NCBI GenBank assembly: GCA_947039485.1
Contig: CAMQZC010000017.1
Coordinates: 1-60,623, forward strand
Length of the DNA stretch: 60,623 bases
Direction of reading: 5' to 3'
Source: an uncultured Verrucomicrobiales bacterium
GTDB taxonomy: Bacteria > Verrucomicrobiota > Verrucomicrobiia > Verrucomicrobiales > Akkermansiaceae
In this document: piece by piece, positions 8,517 to 17,216 of the stretch
Numbering within the stretch: position 1 is the stretch's first letter
Layout of the letters: each line of letters starts with the position of its first letter
The notes under the pieces: generated by a model
What the model saw: only the letters and a program-made list of their open reading frames with translations
Told to the model about the DNA's origin: nothing
Database searches by the model: none
Program-made: the position numbers and the translations under genes

Positions 8517-11363
8517 TTAGCTCTGTGAGAGGCAGTTCTCAGCTGCTGCGATGGTGTCACAGCTGCTGCAGAAGTTGCGATCCCCGTAGCTGTCGCTGAT
8601 GCGTGAGCATGCAGGCCAGAACTTGTGCAGCTTGAGGCCATCAACTGGGTAGGCGGCCTCGCTGCGGCTGTAGGGGTGGCTCCACTCATCTGCACAGCAG
8701 GCTGCTGCGGTGTGCGGGGCATTCACCAGTACGTTGTTGTCAATGGGTACTTCACCAGCAGCGACGGCTTCCATCTCAGCATGAATCATGCGCATGGCTG
8801 TAATGAAGCGATCAAGCTCAGTCTTGCTCTCTGACTCAGTGGGCTCTACCATGAAGGTGTTGACCACAGGGAAGCTCATGGTTGGGGCGTGGAAGCCATA
8901 GTCCATGAGGCGCTTTGCCATGTCGTTGATAGCGATACCGCTCTTGACAAGCGCTGGCTTGGTGTTGAGGATGCACTCGTGTGCAACGTAGCCGTTCTTA
9001 CCTGTGTAGAGGACGGGGAAGCAGTCAGCGAGTTGCTTAGCGACGTAATTGGCGCTGAGGATAGCGAGCTGGGAGGCGCGCTTGAGACCAGCATCACCCA
9101 TCATAGCAAGATACATCCAGACGATAGCGTTGAGGGTGGCGTTGCCATACTCAGCAGAGGCTACTGCCGATTGTGTTTGGGCTCCACCTTGTACGACGTG
9201 ACCGGGAAGGTAGGGGGCGAGGTGGGCTGCACAGCAGATAGGACCAACACCTGGGCCACCACCACCGTGAGGCAGTGCAAAGCTCTTGTGGAGGTTGAGA
9301 TGGGTGACGTCGGCTCCGATGAAGCCGGGGTTGGTAAGAGCAACCTGAGCGTTCATATTGGCACCATCCATGAAGACTTGACCACCATTAGCGTGGATCA
9401 TCTCGCAGAGGCCTTTGATGCCTTCCTCATACACACCATGCGTGGAGGGGTAGGTGACCATGACTGCGGCAAGGCTGTCTTTGTATTGGATGGCCTTAGC
9501 TTGCATGTCCTGCATATCGATGTTACCCATTTCATCGCATTTGACCACGATTGTCTTCCAGCCAGCCATGGTGGCAGATGCTGGGTTGGTACCGTGTGCA
9601 GAGGCGGGGATGAGGCATACGTTGCGATGGCCTTCACCTTGGGCTACTTGATAGCGATGAATGGTGAGCAGGGAGTTGTACTCGCCTGCAGCTCCTGAGA
9701 GGGCTTGCAGGGAGGTAGAACAACTGCCTGTGACCACGGCGAGCCATGCCTCAGCTTGCTTGAGCATTTTGAGCACACCTACGCACTGATTCTTCGGGGC
9801 GTAGGGATGGAGATTGCCCAACTCGGGCCATGTGATGGGGGTCATGATGGAGGCGCAGTTGGCCTTCATGGTGCAGGAGCCAAGGGGGATCATGGCCTCA
9901 TTGAGTGCCAAGTCCTTGCTCTCCATGTGACGGATAGCACGCATCATCTCTGTCTCGGAGTGATACTTGTTGAAGCATTTCTGCTCGCAGAAGTTGCTCT
10001 CACGATTGAACTTAACATCCCAGCTGCTGCTCTCGCCATCAGCACCAACGCTGCTCTCGATGCCAAAGGCGGCGCAGAGGGCGCTTACGTCCTTGTGACT
10101 GCTGTTGCTGTCCATGGCGATGGAGACGCAGTCGTCGTTGACGCGGTAGATGTTGTAACCAGCCTCAAGTGCAGCGGCAACGAGCTCGCTAGCCTGACCT
10201 TCACGCCTGATGACGATGGTGTCAAAATAGTTTGCATTGACGACGCTCATGTTGCTGCTCTTCGCGATGGATGTAGCGAGGGACTTGGCAAGTGAGTGAA
10301 TCATCTTTGCCTCGGCACGAAGACCCTCGGGGCCTTGATACATGGCGTAGAAGGTGGCGAGGATAGCCATGAGAACCTGCGCGGTGCAGATGTTGGAGGT
10401 GGCTTTCTCGCGGCGGATGTGTTGCTCGCGTGTTTGCAGGGCGAGGCGATAGGCGGGCTTGCCGTCAGCGTCGATAGAGAGGCCAACAAAGCGACCGGGC
10501 ACCTTGCGCTTGAGGGCGTCCGTGCAGGCCATGTAGCCAGCTGCAGGACCACCGTAGCCCATGGGGATACCAAAGCGCTGTGTGCTACCTACGCAGAGGT
10601 CTGCGCCAAAGCTTGCGGGCTCCTTGAGCTGGGTGAGCGCAAGGAGGTCAGCGGCGACGATGCAGAGTGCCTTTTGAGCCTTAGCTGCTGTGAAGAATTC
10701 GCTGTAGTCCTCAATGGAGCCGAGTCCATCGGGATATTGGACGAGCACGCCGCAGAGACCAGGCTCGCTGCTGGGGTCAAAGCTTTTCCAATCACCGACG
10801 ATGAGGCGAATAGCTTGTGTCTCGCAGCGTGTGCGAATGTGGTCGATGGTGGCTGGGTAGCAGCTATCAGCGACAAAGAGGCAGTCGCCCTTGGGCTTGT
10901 TGTTCTTGGCTAGAATCATGGCCTCGCCTGCAGATGTTGCCTCGTCAAGCATAGAGGAGTTAGCAACGGGCAGACCTGTGAGGTCGCAAATCATGGACTG
11001 GAAGTTTATGAGCATCTCGAGACGACCCTGAGCAATCTCGGGCTGGTAGGGCGTGTAGGCGGTGTACCAAGAGGGATTCTCAAGGACGTTGCGCTGGATG
11101 ACGGGGGGCATGAAGGTTCCGTAGAAGCCCTGGCCGATGAGGCTGGTGACGGTGCTGTTCTCAGAGAGGATGCTCTTGAGGGTGCTGAGTGCTTCTTGCT
11201 CGCAAAGGGGGGCTGGGAGGTCGAGGGGCTGGGTCAGGCGGATGTCTGCAGGGACAATTGCTGCGGTCATTTCCTCAAGTGAGGAGAAGCCGATTGCTTG
11301 AAGCATTTCTTGCTCATCAGCGGCGGTCAAGCCGTTGTGACGGACTACAAATTCGGAGTTCAT
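8517..11363 (-). CDS. gcvP: Glycine dehydrogenase (decarboxylating), P protein, single chain
   Basis: The P protein of the glycine cleavage system: it decarboxylates glycine with PLP and passes the aminomethyl group to lipoyl-GcvH. At 948 residues it is the fused alpha/beta form. The N-half shows QGFYGTFMPPVIQRNVLENP, YTPYQPEIAQGRLEMLINFQ and LPVANSSMLDEATSAGEAM. The C-half has GSCTMKAN, FMDGANMNAQVAL and the PLP site NLHKSFALPHGGGGPG (Lys ~693). It ends with the usual NAPHT, EWSHPYSR and KFWP...YGDRN blocks, plus a short Cys-containing tail (NFCSSCD). It is the last gene of the gcvT-gcvH-gcvP set; 134 bases separate it from gcvH. Confidence 0.97.
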   Translation of the reverse strand: MNSEFVVRHNGLTAADEQEMLQAIGFSSLEEMTAAIVPADIRLTQPLDLPAPLCEQEALSTLKSILSENSTVTSLIGQGFYGTFMPPVIQRNVLENPSWYTAYTPYQPEIAQGRLEMLINFQSMICDLTGLPVANSSMLDEATSAGEAMILAKNNKPKGDCLFVADSCYPATIDHIRTRCETQAIRLIVGDWKSFDPSSEPGLCGVLVQYPDGLGSIEDYSEFFTAAKAQKALCIVAADLLALTQLKEPASFGADLCVGSTQRFGIPMGYGGPAAGYMACTDALKRKVPGRFVGLSIDADGKPAYRLALQTREQHIRREKATSNICTAQVLMAILATFYAMYQGPEGLRAEAKMIHSLAKSLATSIAKSSNMSVVNANYFDTIVIRREGQASELVAAALEAGYNIYRVNDDCVSIAMDSNSSHKDVSALCAAFGIESSVGADGESSSWDVKFNRESNFCEQKCFNKYHSETEMMRAIRHMESKDLALNEAMIPLGSCTMKANCASIMTPITWPELGNLHPYAPKNQCVGVLKMLKQAEAWLAVVTGSCSTSLQALSGAAGEYNSLLTIHRYQVAQGEGHRNVCLIPASAHGTNPASATMAGWKTIVVKCDEMGNIDMQDMQAKAIQYKDSLAAVMVTYPSTHGVYEEGIKGLCEMIHANGGQVFMDGANMNAQVALTNPGFIGADVTHLNLHKSFALPHGGGGPGVGPICCAAHLAPYLPGHVVQGGAQTQSAVASAEYGNATLNAIVWMYLAMMGDAGLKRASQLAILSANYVAKQLADCFPVLYTGKNGYVAHECILNTKPALVKSGIAINDMAKRLMDYGFHAPTMSFPVVNTFMVEPTESESKTELDRFITAMRMIHAEMEAVAAGEVPIDNNVLVNAPHTAAACCADEWSHPYSRSEAAYPVDGLKLHKFWPACSRISDSYGDRNFCSSCDTIAAAENCLSQS

Positions 11364-11456
11364 GTATTTTGATTAGTGGGGGAAAAGAAAAAAAGAGAGG
11401 GGGGGGGCAAGCAACAGCGCGGAGACCCGCAGCTGTGGAATGGGGGGAAAGGAGAA

Positions 11457-11484
11457 CGGCCACGCTCAGGGCTGAACGTGGCCG
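11457..11484 (-). terminator. Hairpin between gcvH and gcvP
   Basis: An 8-bp perfect stem CGGCCACG/CGTGGCCG with a 12-base loop, 14 bases after the gcvH stop. On the minus strand it runs into TTCTCCTTT. It may be a partial terminator that tunes gcvP relative to gcvT/gcvH. Confidence 0.5.
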
Positions 11485-11497
11485 CTTTCAAAAATAA

Positions 11498-11881
11498 TTA
11501 TTCGCAGAAAGCTGTGTAAGCGTCAGCGTCCATGAGGACGTCTAGTTCGCTAGGATTGCTAATCTTAATCTTGCAAATCCAGCCTTCGCCTGCGGCGTCG
11601 CTGTTCACGGTATCAGGTGCTCCGTCGAGGTTTTCGTTGACTTCAACGATTACACCAGAGACAGGTGAGTAGATTTCAGAAGCGGCTTTGACGGATTCTA
11701 CAGCGGCGATGCTATCGCCAGCAGCGATTTCTGTACCAACCTCTGGGAGGTCGACGTAGACAACTTCACCCAGTTCGGATTGGGCGTGATCTGTGATGCC
11801 GAGGGAGACGACACCGTTGTCGGCGGGGCTGATCCATTCGTGTTCTTCTGCGTAGCGGTATTCTGCGGGATTTTTGCTCAT
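11498..11881 (-). CDS. gcvH: Glycine cleavage system H protein
   Basis: The lipoyl carrier that shuttles the aminomethyl arm between GcvP, GcvT and lipoamide dehydrogenase. 127 residues, the normal size. Recognisable blocks are RYAEEHEWI, SLGITDHAQSELGEVVYVDLPEVG, the lipoylation motif ESVKAASEIYSPVSG with the acceptor Lys at residue 65, and GEGWICKIKISNPSELD. It lies between gcvT and gcvP on the same strand. No Shine-Dalgarno sequence is visible upstream. Confidence 0.97.
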   Translation of the reverse strand: MSKNPAEYRYAEEHEWISPADNGVVSLGITDHAQSELGEVVYVDLPEVGTEIAAGDSIAAVESVKAASEIYSPVSGVIVEVNENLDGAPDTVNSDAAGEGWICKIKISNPSELDVLMDADAYTAFCE

Positions 11882-11930
11882 AGTATTAGAGGAGGGGGTT
11901 GATTTTTGTTGGGTTAATGAAATTTACTTT

Positions 11931-12022
11931 TACTTCTTTAAGAAAGGCTTTGGGGATGTTTGCCCCAATTTGCATGAGGCGCACATCTTAGATGCCATGT
12001 TTATTTCTTCAAGAAAGGCTTT
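11931..12022 (-). repeat. Repeated gcvT tail sequence
   Basis: The 21 bases at 12002-12022 encode the end of GcvT (KPFLKK, stop). They recur at 11931-11951 with 19 of 21 identical and again read KPFLKK-stop on the minus strand. Each copy contains a near-palindrome (TTTCTT, one base, AAGAAA). It could be a remnant of a duplicated gene end or a repeated hairpin. Confidence 0.6.
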
Positions 12023-13083
12023 TTGACGATCACTGCGGGGGCAGCCTTGCCACGGATGATAACCTGTACCGCCGTTCCAATCTTGGAGTGCTCAGCTGGC
12101 AGGTAGAGCATGCCGATACCCTTGCCCAGTGAGGGGGATAGTACACCGCTGCCCAGCTCACCGAGGGGAGTGCCGTCGGGCAGTTGGACTTCATAGCCGT
12201 GGCGTGGGGGAGCACCCTTGCCTGTGTATTCGATGGCGACGAGTGCGGTAGGGCGACCGTCGGCTTTTTGCTGACGAAGCACCTCAACACCAATGAAATC
12301 TTTGCTCAGATCGCAGCACCATGAGAGGCCTGCTTCAACTGGGGTCTTGTCGGGGAAGAGGTCAGAGCCGTTGAGTGAGTAGCACATCTCAAGGCGCAGG
12401 CTGTCGCGTGCACCAAGACCTGCTGGAGCAGCACCGCTAGCGAGCACCTTGTCCATCCACTTCTCGCCCTGATCGGCGGGGCAGAAGAACTCAAAGCCGT
12501 CTTCACCCGTATAGCCAGTGCGGCAGATGACAATCGCGTCACCATCGCAGTCGAACTCAAGGATACCGTTGCGCACGGGCAGCTCAATGCCGGGGCACAT
12601 CTTAGCAAATACTGCAGAGCTCGTGGGGCCTTGGATGGCGAGACCGACGTAATCGTCGCTCTTGTCAATGAGGCTGATGCCCTCGGGCTTGCGCTCCATG
12701 AGCCAAGCGTAATCCACCTCAATCATGGAGGCGTTAACGACGACTAGGTAGTCCTCCTCAGCACGGCGGTAGATGATAAGGTCATCAATCACGCCACCCT
12801 GCTCATTGAGCATGATAGAGTACTGACCCATACCATCAACAAGCTTGTTGAGGTTATTGCTGAACATGGTGTTGAGCCACTGCGTAGCTCCGTCACCAGT
12901 TACAAAGAACTGACCCATGTGGGAGATATCAAACACACCGCAAGCTGTGCGGACGGTATTGTGTTCATCCTTGATACCTGTGTATTGCACAGGCATGTTC
13001 CAACCGGCGAAAGGCACCATTTTGGCGCCCAATGCCACGTGTTTATCACACAGGGGTGTGCTCTTGACGGATTGAGAATTCAT
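12001..13083 (-). CDS. gcvT: Glycine cleavage system T protein (aminomethyltransferase)
   Basis: Transfers the methylene group from aminomethyl-lipoyl GcvH to tetrahydrofolate and releases ammonia. 360 residues, the usual length. It starts with TPLCDKHVALGAKMVPFAGWNMPVQY and continues with GVFDISHMGQF, QYSIMLNEQGGVIDDLIIYR, YTGEDGFEFFCP, LGARDSLRLEMCYSLNG and PVEAGLSW. It is first in the gcvT-H-P cluster, 119 bases before gcvH. I see no glycine riboswitch: a promoter lies only ten bases upstream of the ATG. Confidence 0.96.
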   Translation of the reverse strand: MNSQSVKSTPLCDKHVALGAKMVPFAGWNMPVQYTGIKDEHNTVRTACGVFDISHMGQFFVTGDGATQWLNTMFSNNLNKLVDGMGQYSIMLNEQGGVIDDLIIYRRAEEDYLVVVNASMIEVDYAWLMERKPEGISLIDKSDDYVGLAIQGPTSSAVFAKMCPGIELPVRNGILEFDCDGDAIVICRTGYTGEDGFEFFCPADQGEKWMDKVLASGAAPAGLGARDSLRLEMCYSLNGSDLFPDKTPVEAGLSWCCDLSKDFIGVEVLRQQKADGRPTALVAIEYTGKGAPPRHGYEVQLPDGTPLGELGSGVLSPSLGKGIGMLYLPAEHSKIGTAVQVIIRGKAAPAVIVKKPFLKK

Positions 13084-13093
13084 GCGAGCGGCT

Positions 13094-13122
13094 ATGTTAC
13101 TCCCCTCTCAGGTTTTCGTCAA
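13094..13122 (-). promoter_or_regulatory. gcvT promoter
   Basis: Minus strand TTGACG (13117-13122), 17-base spacer, TAACAT (13094-13099), then ten bases to the gcvT ATG. The very short leader leaves no room for a riboswitch. Confidence 0.65.
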
Positions 13123-13229
13123 GCAATTATGCCTTCCCTTGAATTAAAACACAAAGAAAACAAACAACAGCTTAACCGCCTCAAAATTCCCCTAAGTTTT
13201 CATTGCCCTGCAGAGCCTAATTTGCTAAC

Positions 13230-14060
13230 ATGAAGCTGCAACAATTCTCTTCACCCCCCCCTCTGTCCGCCTCGCTATCTCACATGGATATCAGCCACAT
13301 CACTCTACTCAGCCTCGCGAGCATCCTTGCGATCATCCTCCTCTGCACCCTATTCAAGGGGGTTATCAAGGTGCTTATTGTGGTACTCGCCATCATTTCA
13401 GCGACGGCTACTTGGCTCTTTTTGCAACGCAACGGTCTAAGTTTTGTGAGCCTCCTCATCAATGAGCCCAGCCCATGGATGGTCGATGCCCTGAGCTGGG
13501 GGATGAGCATTATTATTCTCATTGTCTTCTTCCACGGTCTGAGCTGGTTCTCCATGCTCTTTACGTGGAACAAAAAAAAGATGGGCGTCACGGGCTTCAT
13601 CACAACCATACTCATGAGTCTCGTCATGCTCTGGACCCTCTTTATCGGCCTGAGCTACGCGAGCAACATCTCGCGCATCGGCTACTACCATGAGCTCGCC
13701 CTTGCGCAGTCGCAAAAGCAAGCCATCCCCTCCCTGCCTCCTCTCACGCAGCTCAACCAGCGCATCTGGGAGTTTAGCGACCTCATCAATCCTATTGAAG
13801 ATCGAGCTCTGACAAATCTCGCCTGCCTCATCGCCTATGGAGCCACGCTCGAGGAGCACGCCTACCGTGAGTTTTACAATGAGCGCCTGGCTCACCAAGA
13901 GCTACCTTACCCCTCGCGCTTTCTCAAATTCTTTGCCGACCCCGGCATCCGAAAGATGATCAAGGATGGTCACTTCATCCAGCTCATGGAGAATGAGCAG
14001 CTCAAGACATTCCTCCTTCTCGGCAAGAGCAATGAGGCCATGCGTGCTATGCTACCCTAA
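13230..14060 (+). CDS. Membrane protein of unknown function, weakly CvpA-like
   Basis: 276 residues with four hydrophobic segments in the first ~150 (LLSLASILAIILLCTLF, VLIVVLAIISATATWLFL, LSWGMSIIILIVFFHGLSWF, TTILMSLVMLWTLFIGLSY). A soluble C-terminal part follows, rich in Leu, Glu and charged residues. The start of the first segments (LFKGVIKVLIVVLAII) resembles CvpA-family proteins, but I cannot confirm membership. The -10-like TAATTT at 13218-13223 ends six bases before this ATG. The next gene, a GH16 enzyme, starts three bases after the stop, so the two are probably co-transcribed. Confidence 0.6.
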   Translation: MKLQQFSSPPPLSASLSHMDISHITLLSLASILAIILLCTLFKGVIKVLIVVLAIISATATWLFLQRNGLSFVSLLINEPSPWMVDALSWGMSIIILIVFFHGLSWFSMLFTWNKKKMGVTGFITTILMSLVMLWTLFIGLSYASNISRIGYYHELALAQSQKQAIPSLPPLTQLNQRIWEFSDLINPIEDRALTNLACLIAYGATLEEHAYREFYNERLAHQELPYPSRFLKFFADPGIRKMIKDGHFIQLMENEQLKTFLLLGKSNEAMRAMLP

Positions 14061-14063
14061 CTG

Positions 14064-14960
14064 ATGATTAAACAACTTCTCTCAACAATCGTACTCGGCA
14101 GCTTCAATCTATCAGTGGCAAGCCCTGCTCCCCAAACCCTCCCCGGAGAATGGAAACTTGAGTGGCACGATGAGTTCAACGGAGACAAACTCGACCGCAG
14201 CAAGTGGAACTACGAGCTGGGAGTTGTACGCAACATAGGATCCTCGCAGGCCTATACCAAAGATGCGATCGTCGTCAAGGATGGCATGGCCATCATCACA
14301 AGCCGCCGCGAGGACACCCCCAACTGCAACTACAAAAAAAACAAGAGATGGACAGGCGAAATTCAAACGCAGCCATACTCCAGCGGCTCCATGACAACGA
14401 GAGGCATCAAAAACTTCCTCTACGGGCGCATGGAGATCAGAGCGCGCCTACCCAAGGCCACAGGTGCATGGCCTGCCATCTGGTTGGTTGGAGCATCAGA
14501 CTGGGGATGGCCAACGTCTGGTGAGATTGATATCATGGAGCATCTCAGCCAGCACCCGGGGCTTTGCTATAGCACCTTCCACTGGGGTAAAAATGGAGGC
14601 AAGCGCGCCCAATCAAAAGGATGGACGCGCCAGATTAAATACCCCTATGAGAAATTCCACCGCTACGCCATGGAGTGGGATAAAGAGCGCATCATCGTCT
14701 ACCTCAATGATGTGGAGGTTTCCAATTTCAAGATAGATCAGGCGAGATACCCCAATGGCACCAACCCCTTCCACACAGCGCAGCGGCTCATCATCAACAC
14801 CGCTATTGGTGGCCCGGGCACGTGGCCCGAGCAGCCAAAGGCAGAGGACTATCCAGCTCGCTTTGAGATCGACTACGTGCGCTACTACACACGCAGCGAT
14901 GAGGATGTTAGCAAAGACGCATCGCAGCCGCAAGCCCCTGCGACACAGCTGACCTACTAA
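14064..14960 (+). CDS. Secreted glycoside hydrolase family 16 (endo-beta-1,3-glucanase/laminarinase-like)
   Basis: 298 residues with a signal peptide (MIKQLLSTIVLGSFNLSVASPA). A single GH16 beta-jelly-roll follows: EWHDEFNGDKLDRSKWNYELG, YGRMEIRARLPKATGAWPAIWLVG, catalytic motif GEIDIMEH (Glu154 nucleophile, Asp156, Glu159 acid/base by family rule), FHRYAMEWDKERIIVYLND, and LIINTAIGG. The EIDIME form without an extra Met insertion suits laminarinases, but agarase or carrageenase activity cannot be excluded. It is coupled to the upstream membrane-protein gene by a three-base gap. Its stop codon overlaps that of the convergent YD-repeat gene. Confidence 0.92.
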   Translation: MIKQLLSTIVLGSFNLSVASPAPQTLPGEWKLEWHDEFNGDKLDRSKWNYELGVVRNIGSSQAYTKDAIVVKDGMAIITSRREDTPNCNYKKNKRWTGEIQTQPYSSGSMTTRGIKNFLYGRMEIRARLPKATGAWPAIWLVGASDWGWPTSGEIDIMEHLSQHPGLCYSTFHWGKNGGKRAQSKGWTRQIKYPYEKFHRYAMEWDKERIIVYLNDVEVSNFKIDQARYPNGTNPFHTAQRLIINTAIGGPGTWPEQPKAEDYPARFEIDYVRYYTRSDEDVSKDASQPQAPATQLTY

Positions 14961-16144
14961 GGCAGAATAAGAGCCTTGGTTGAGCCATCGCGGTAGAGTG
15001 AGATGACATGCTGTTGCCCATCATCTAGGGCGTATCGCTTCTCATAACATGAGCTTGGTTGTCCCTGTTCATTGCGGAAAAACTCACGCTCTAAGACATC
15101 ACTCTCGCCATACTCGCAGGCGCGCTCCGCATAGCCCAGCTTGGGGTGGATGCAGGGCAGCCCATCCGCTGCGTTGAAGCATTCCCACTCCAATCCGCCC
15201 CTCTCGTTGCGCCTCTCCATATGCTCCACGGGAACGCGCGTCAAACTTGTAGCTTGACCATGCTCGTCGAGATACAGGCAGCGACGCAACTTACCTGAGC
15301 CCTCCACCTGCCTATGCAACACCGCGCATCCTCGATCCCGATTGACCACAGGCTCTGAGTTGGCATCGTACCATTCCACACGCTTGGTACTCCCGCCATT
15401 GCTCACCAAGCGACGCTCAATGGCATAGCCCAGCGCGTTATCGACAAGCTTACCTTCCATTTTATTGCTGCGTGTGCTGCTACCATCCTTGCCGTAGTCA
15501 TAGCTAATCTGCGCCTCGCCATCAGCGTTAATCACAGCCTTGCCCTGCCCATCAAGGTGCTCAATGAGCAGAGGGCGCGAGGCGGCATCATAACTGACGC
15601 GCCTCAGAGCGTAGCCGGGCATATAGGGCATCACCAGCTCCCCATGCACACCCTTAAAGTTGCTCTCATGCAGCCGCCCCTGCTCATCATACTTAAATCC
15701 ACGCTGCGCCACCCCCGCAGAGTCAGGTGCGAGCGCGCCGTGGACATCGTAGTTCCGCTTAGCAATCACGCGCCCCTGCTTATCGTAGTCGATGCGCTGC
15801 TCCGCCACGCGACTCGCTGGCAGCTTGCGCAACCGCCCCTGCGCACTCACATGCTGCACCTTGGTGATGCGCCCCTGCTCATCATAGTCCAATCGCATGT
15901 GCGAGCCCCTCTCTACATCGTCACCTGCTAGGGGGTCAATCCCCTTGGGCTGCTCGGGGCCAGCCGTATTGTGGAGGCCCGCGTAAAACCTTGAGCGCAG
16001 ATCCTCATCTGGAGATAGCCATTGATGATAGATGGATAGTCCCAACACGCCTAACATCAAAGATAGAGCAGCAATACTTCCCGTATAATTCCAAATTTTG
16101 CGCAAGAGAGGCGCCACTGTCTTCCATAAGTTTTGAGTAAGCAT
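14957..16144 (-). CDS. Membrane-anchored YD-repeat protein, function unknown
   Basis: 395 residues from ATG 16144; TTG 16174 would add ten. One N-terminal membrane segment (YTGSIAALSLMLGVLGLSIY) is followed by about eight repeats of ~35-45 residues built on YD-x2-GR/GxI-x-K and D-x-x-G-x-(A/P)V (LDYDEQGRITKV, IDYDKQGRVIAKRNYDVHG, FKYDEQGRLHES, VSYDAASRPLL). These relate to RHS/YD repeats, which form extended beta-shells. There is no toxin or RHS-core domain. The protein is probably periplasmic or surface-facing; its role is unknown. It diverges from hemC. Confidence 0.7.
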   Translation of the reverse strand: MLTQNLWKTVAPLLRKIWNYTGSIAALSLMLGVLGLSIYHQWLSPDEDLRSRFYAGLHNTAGPEQPKGIDPLAGDDVERGSHMRLDYDEQGRITKVQHVSAQGRLRKLPASRVAEQRIDYDKQGRVIAKRNYDVHGALAPDSAGVAQRGFKYDEQGRLHESNFKGVHGELVMPYMPGYALRRVSYDAASRPLLIEHLDGQGKAVINADGEAQISYDYGKDGSSTRSNKMEGKLVDNALGYAIERRLVSNGGSTKRVEWYDANSEPVVNRDRGCAVLHRQVEGSGKLRRCLYLDEHGQATSLTRVPVEHMERRNERGGLEWECFNAADGLPCIHPKLGYAERACEYGESDVLEREFFRNEQGQPSSCYEKRYALDDGQQHVISLYRDGSTKALILP

Positions 16145-16220
16145 GCGGTTCAGACGCCAATAAACACAGCACAATTCAATAACCTTTAGATTTAGATTCT
16201 CAAGATGTCGCTCTTAGGAC

Positions 16221-16248
16221 TTGCAGAATGAGCTAAAAACGCTACAAT
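16221..16248 (+). promoter_or_regulatory. hemC promoter, leaderless geometry
   Basis: TTGCAG (16221-16226), 16-base spacer, TACAAT (16243-16248), then six bases (AACGCC) to the ATG at 16255. Confidence 0.65.
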
Positions 16249-16254
16249 AACGCC

Positions 16255-17190
16255 ATGCAATCCAGCCTGATTATCGGTACGCGCGGCAGCGCGCTCGCGC
16301 AGCAGCAAAGCCAACTCGTAGAAGACGCCTTAAGCGCGGTTGAGCACGATTTAGAGATGGAGCGTCGCATCATCCAAACCGCTGGAGACATGCGCCAAGA
16401 CATCCCCCTCAATCAGGTCAACCGCGCCACCGACACACAGGACAAAGGCGTCTTTATCGCAGCTCTTGAAGAAGCTCTCGCCGCAGGAGAAATCGACTGC
16501 GCTGTCCACAGCCTCAAGGACATGCCCGGCATCCTTGACCCTCGATTTGAGATTGCCGCAGTCCTCCCCCGCGAGGCCAAAGGCGATGTACTCATCATCA
16601 AGCAAGGCGCCAAAATGAATCAGCCCTGCATCGGCACCAGCAGCGTAAGACGCATGCGCTTTGCCGAGAGCTACTGGAGTGGCAACGCCACCTGCCTACC
16701 CATCCGCGGCAATGTCGCCACACGCCTCAACAAGCTCGTGGACAACGTTGAGCTCGATGCCATCATCCTCGCGCGAGCAGGACTCAATCGTCTAGGCTAC
16801 CCTCAGGAGAGCATCGAGATTCGTGGTTGCAAACTCTTCTTTGTCGACCTCTCATTGAGCTCCTTCATGCCAGCACTTGGGCAGGGAGCCATCGCTATCG
16901 AGTGCCGCAAAGGCGACCAGCGAGTCTATGACATGCTGCGCAAAATCAACGACAGCGACACCGAGACATGTGTGCGCTGTGAGCGAGCATTCCTAGCAGC
17001 ACTCCAAGCCAACTGCTCCACCCCTGTGGGTGGCTATGCCATCATCAATCAAGACGCTATGTACCTGAGAACCATCTACTACAACGAAGAAGGTCAGGCA
17101 CTGCGCGTCACGCAGCGAGGAGCCGCTGCTAGCCCCGAAGCCGTTGGTGAAGACGCCTTTGCCCAGCTCCAAGAACGCCTCCAAGACTAA
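16255..17190 (+). CDS. hemC: Hydroxymethylbilane synthase (porphobilinogen deaminase)
   Basis: Polymerises four porphobilinogens to hydroxymethylbilane in heme and tetrapyrrole synthesis. 311 residues, normal length. Family blocks are IIGTRGSALAQQQSQLVEDAL, DKGVFIAALEEALAAGEIDCAVHSLKDMP, GTSSVRRMRFAE, IRGNVATRLNKL, DAIILARAGLNRLG and LGQGAIAIECR. The dipyrromethane cofactor Cys is C254 in ANCSTPVGGYA. The start is set by the promoter. ffh follows after 26 bases on the same strand, so they likely share a transcript. Confidence 0.96.
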   Translation: MQSSLIIGTRGSALAQQQSQLVEDALSAVEHDLEMERRIIQTAGDMRQDIPLNQVNRATDTQDKGVFIAALEEALAAGEIDCAVHSLKDMPGILDPRFEIAAVLPREAKGDVLIIKQGAKMNQPCIGTSSVRRMRFAESYWSGNATCLPIRGNVATRLNKLVDNVELDAIILARAGLNRLGYPQESIEIRGCKLFFVDLSLSSFMPALGQGAIAIECRKGDQRVYDMLRKINDSDTETCVRCERAFLAALQANCSTPVGGYAIINQDAMYLRTIYYNEEGQALRVTQRGAAASPEAVGEDAFAQLQERLQD

Positions 17191-17216
17191 ACCCCTACCC
17201 CCCAGCTCCATCACCC

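Noticed and set aside
9705..10913. Two long plus-strand frames (~200 residues each) opposite gcvP
   Set aside because: They mirror the codon pattern of gcvP, which has full family conservation on the minus strand; no promoter or recognisable domain supports them.
13084..13229. Possible glycine riboswitch before gcvT
   Set aside because: The promoter lies ten bases before the ATG and the only GAGAGGGG-like stretch is between -35 and -10, so it would not be transcribed.
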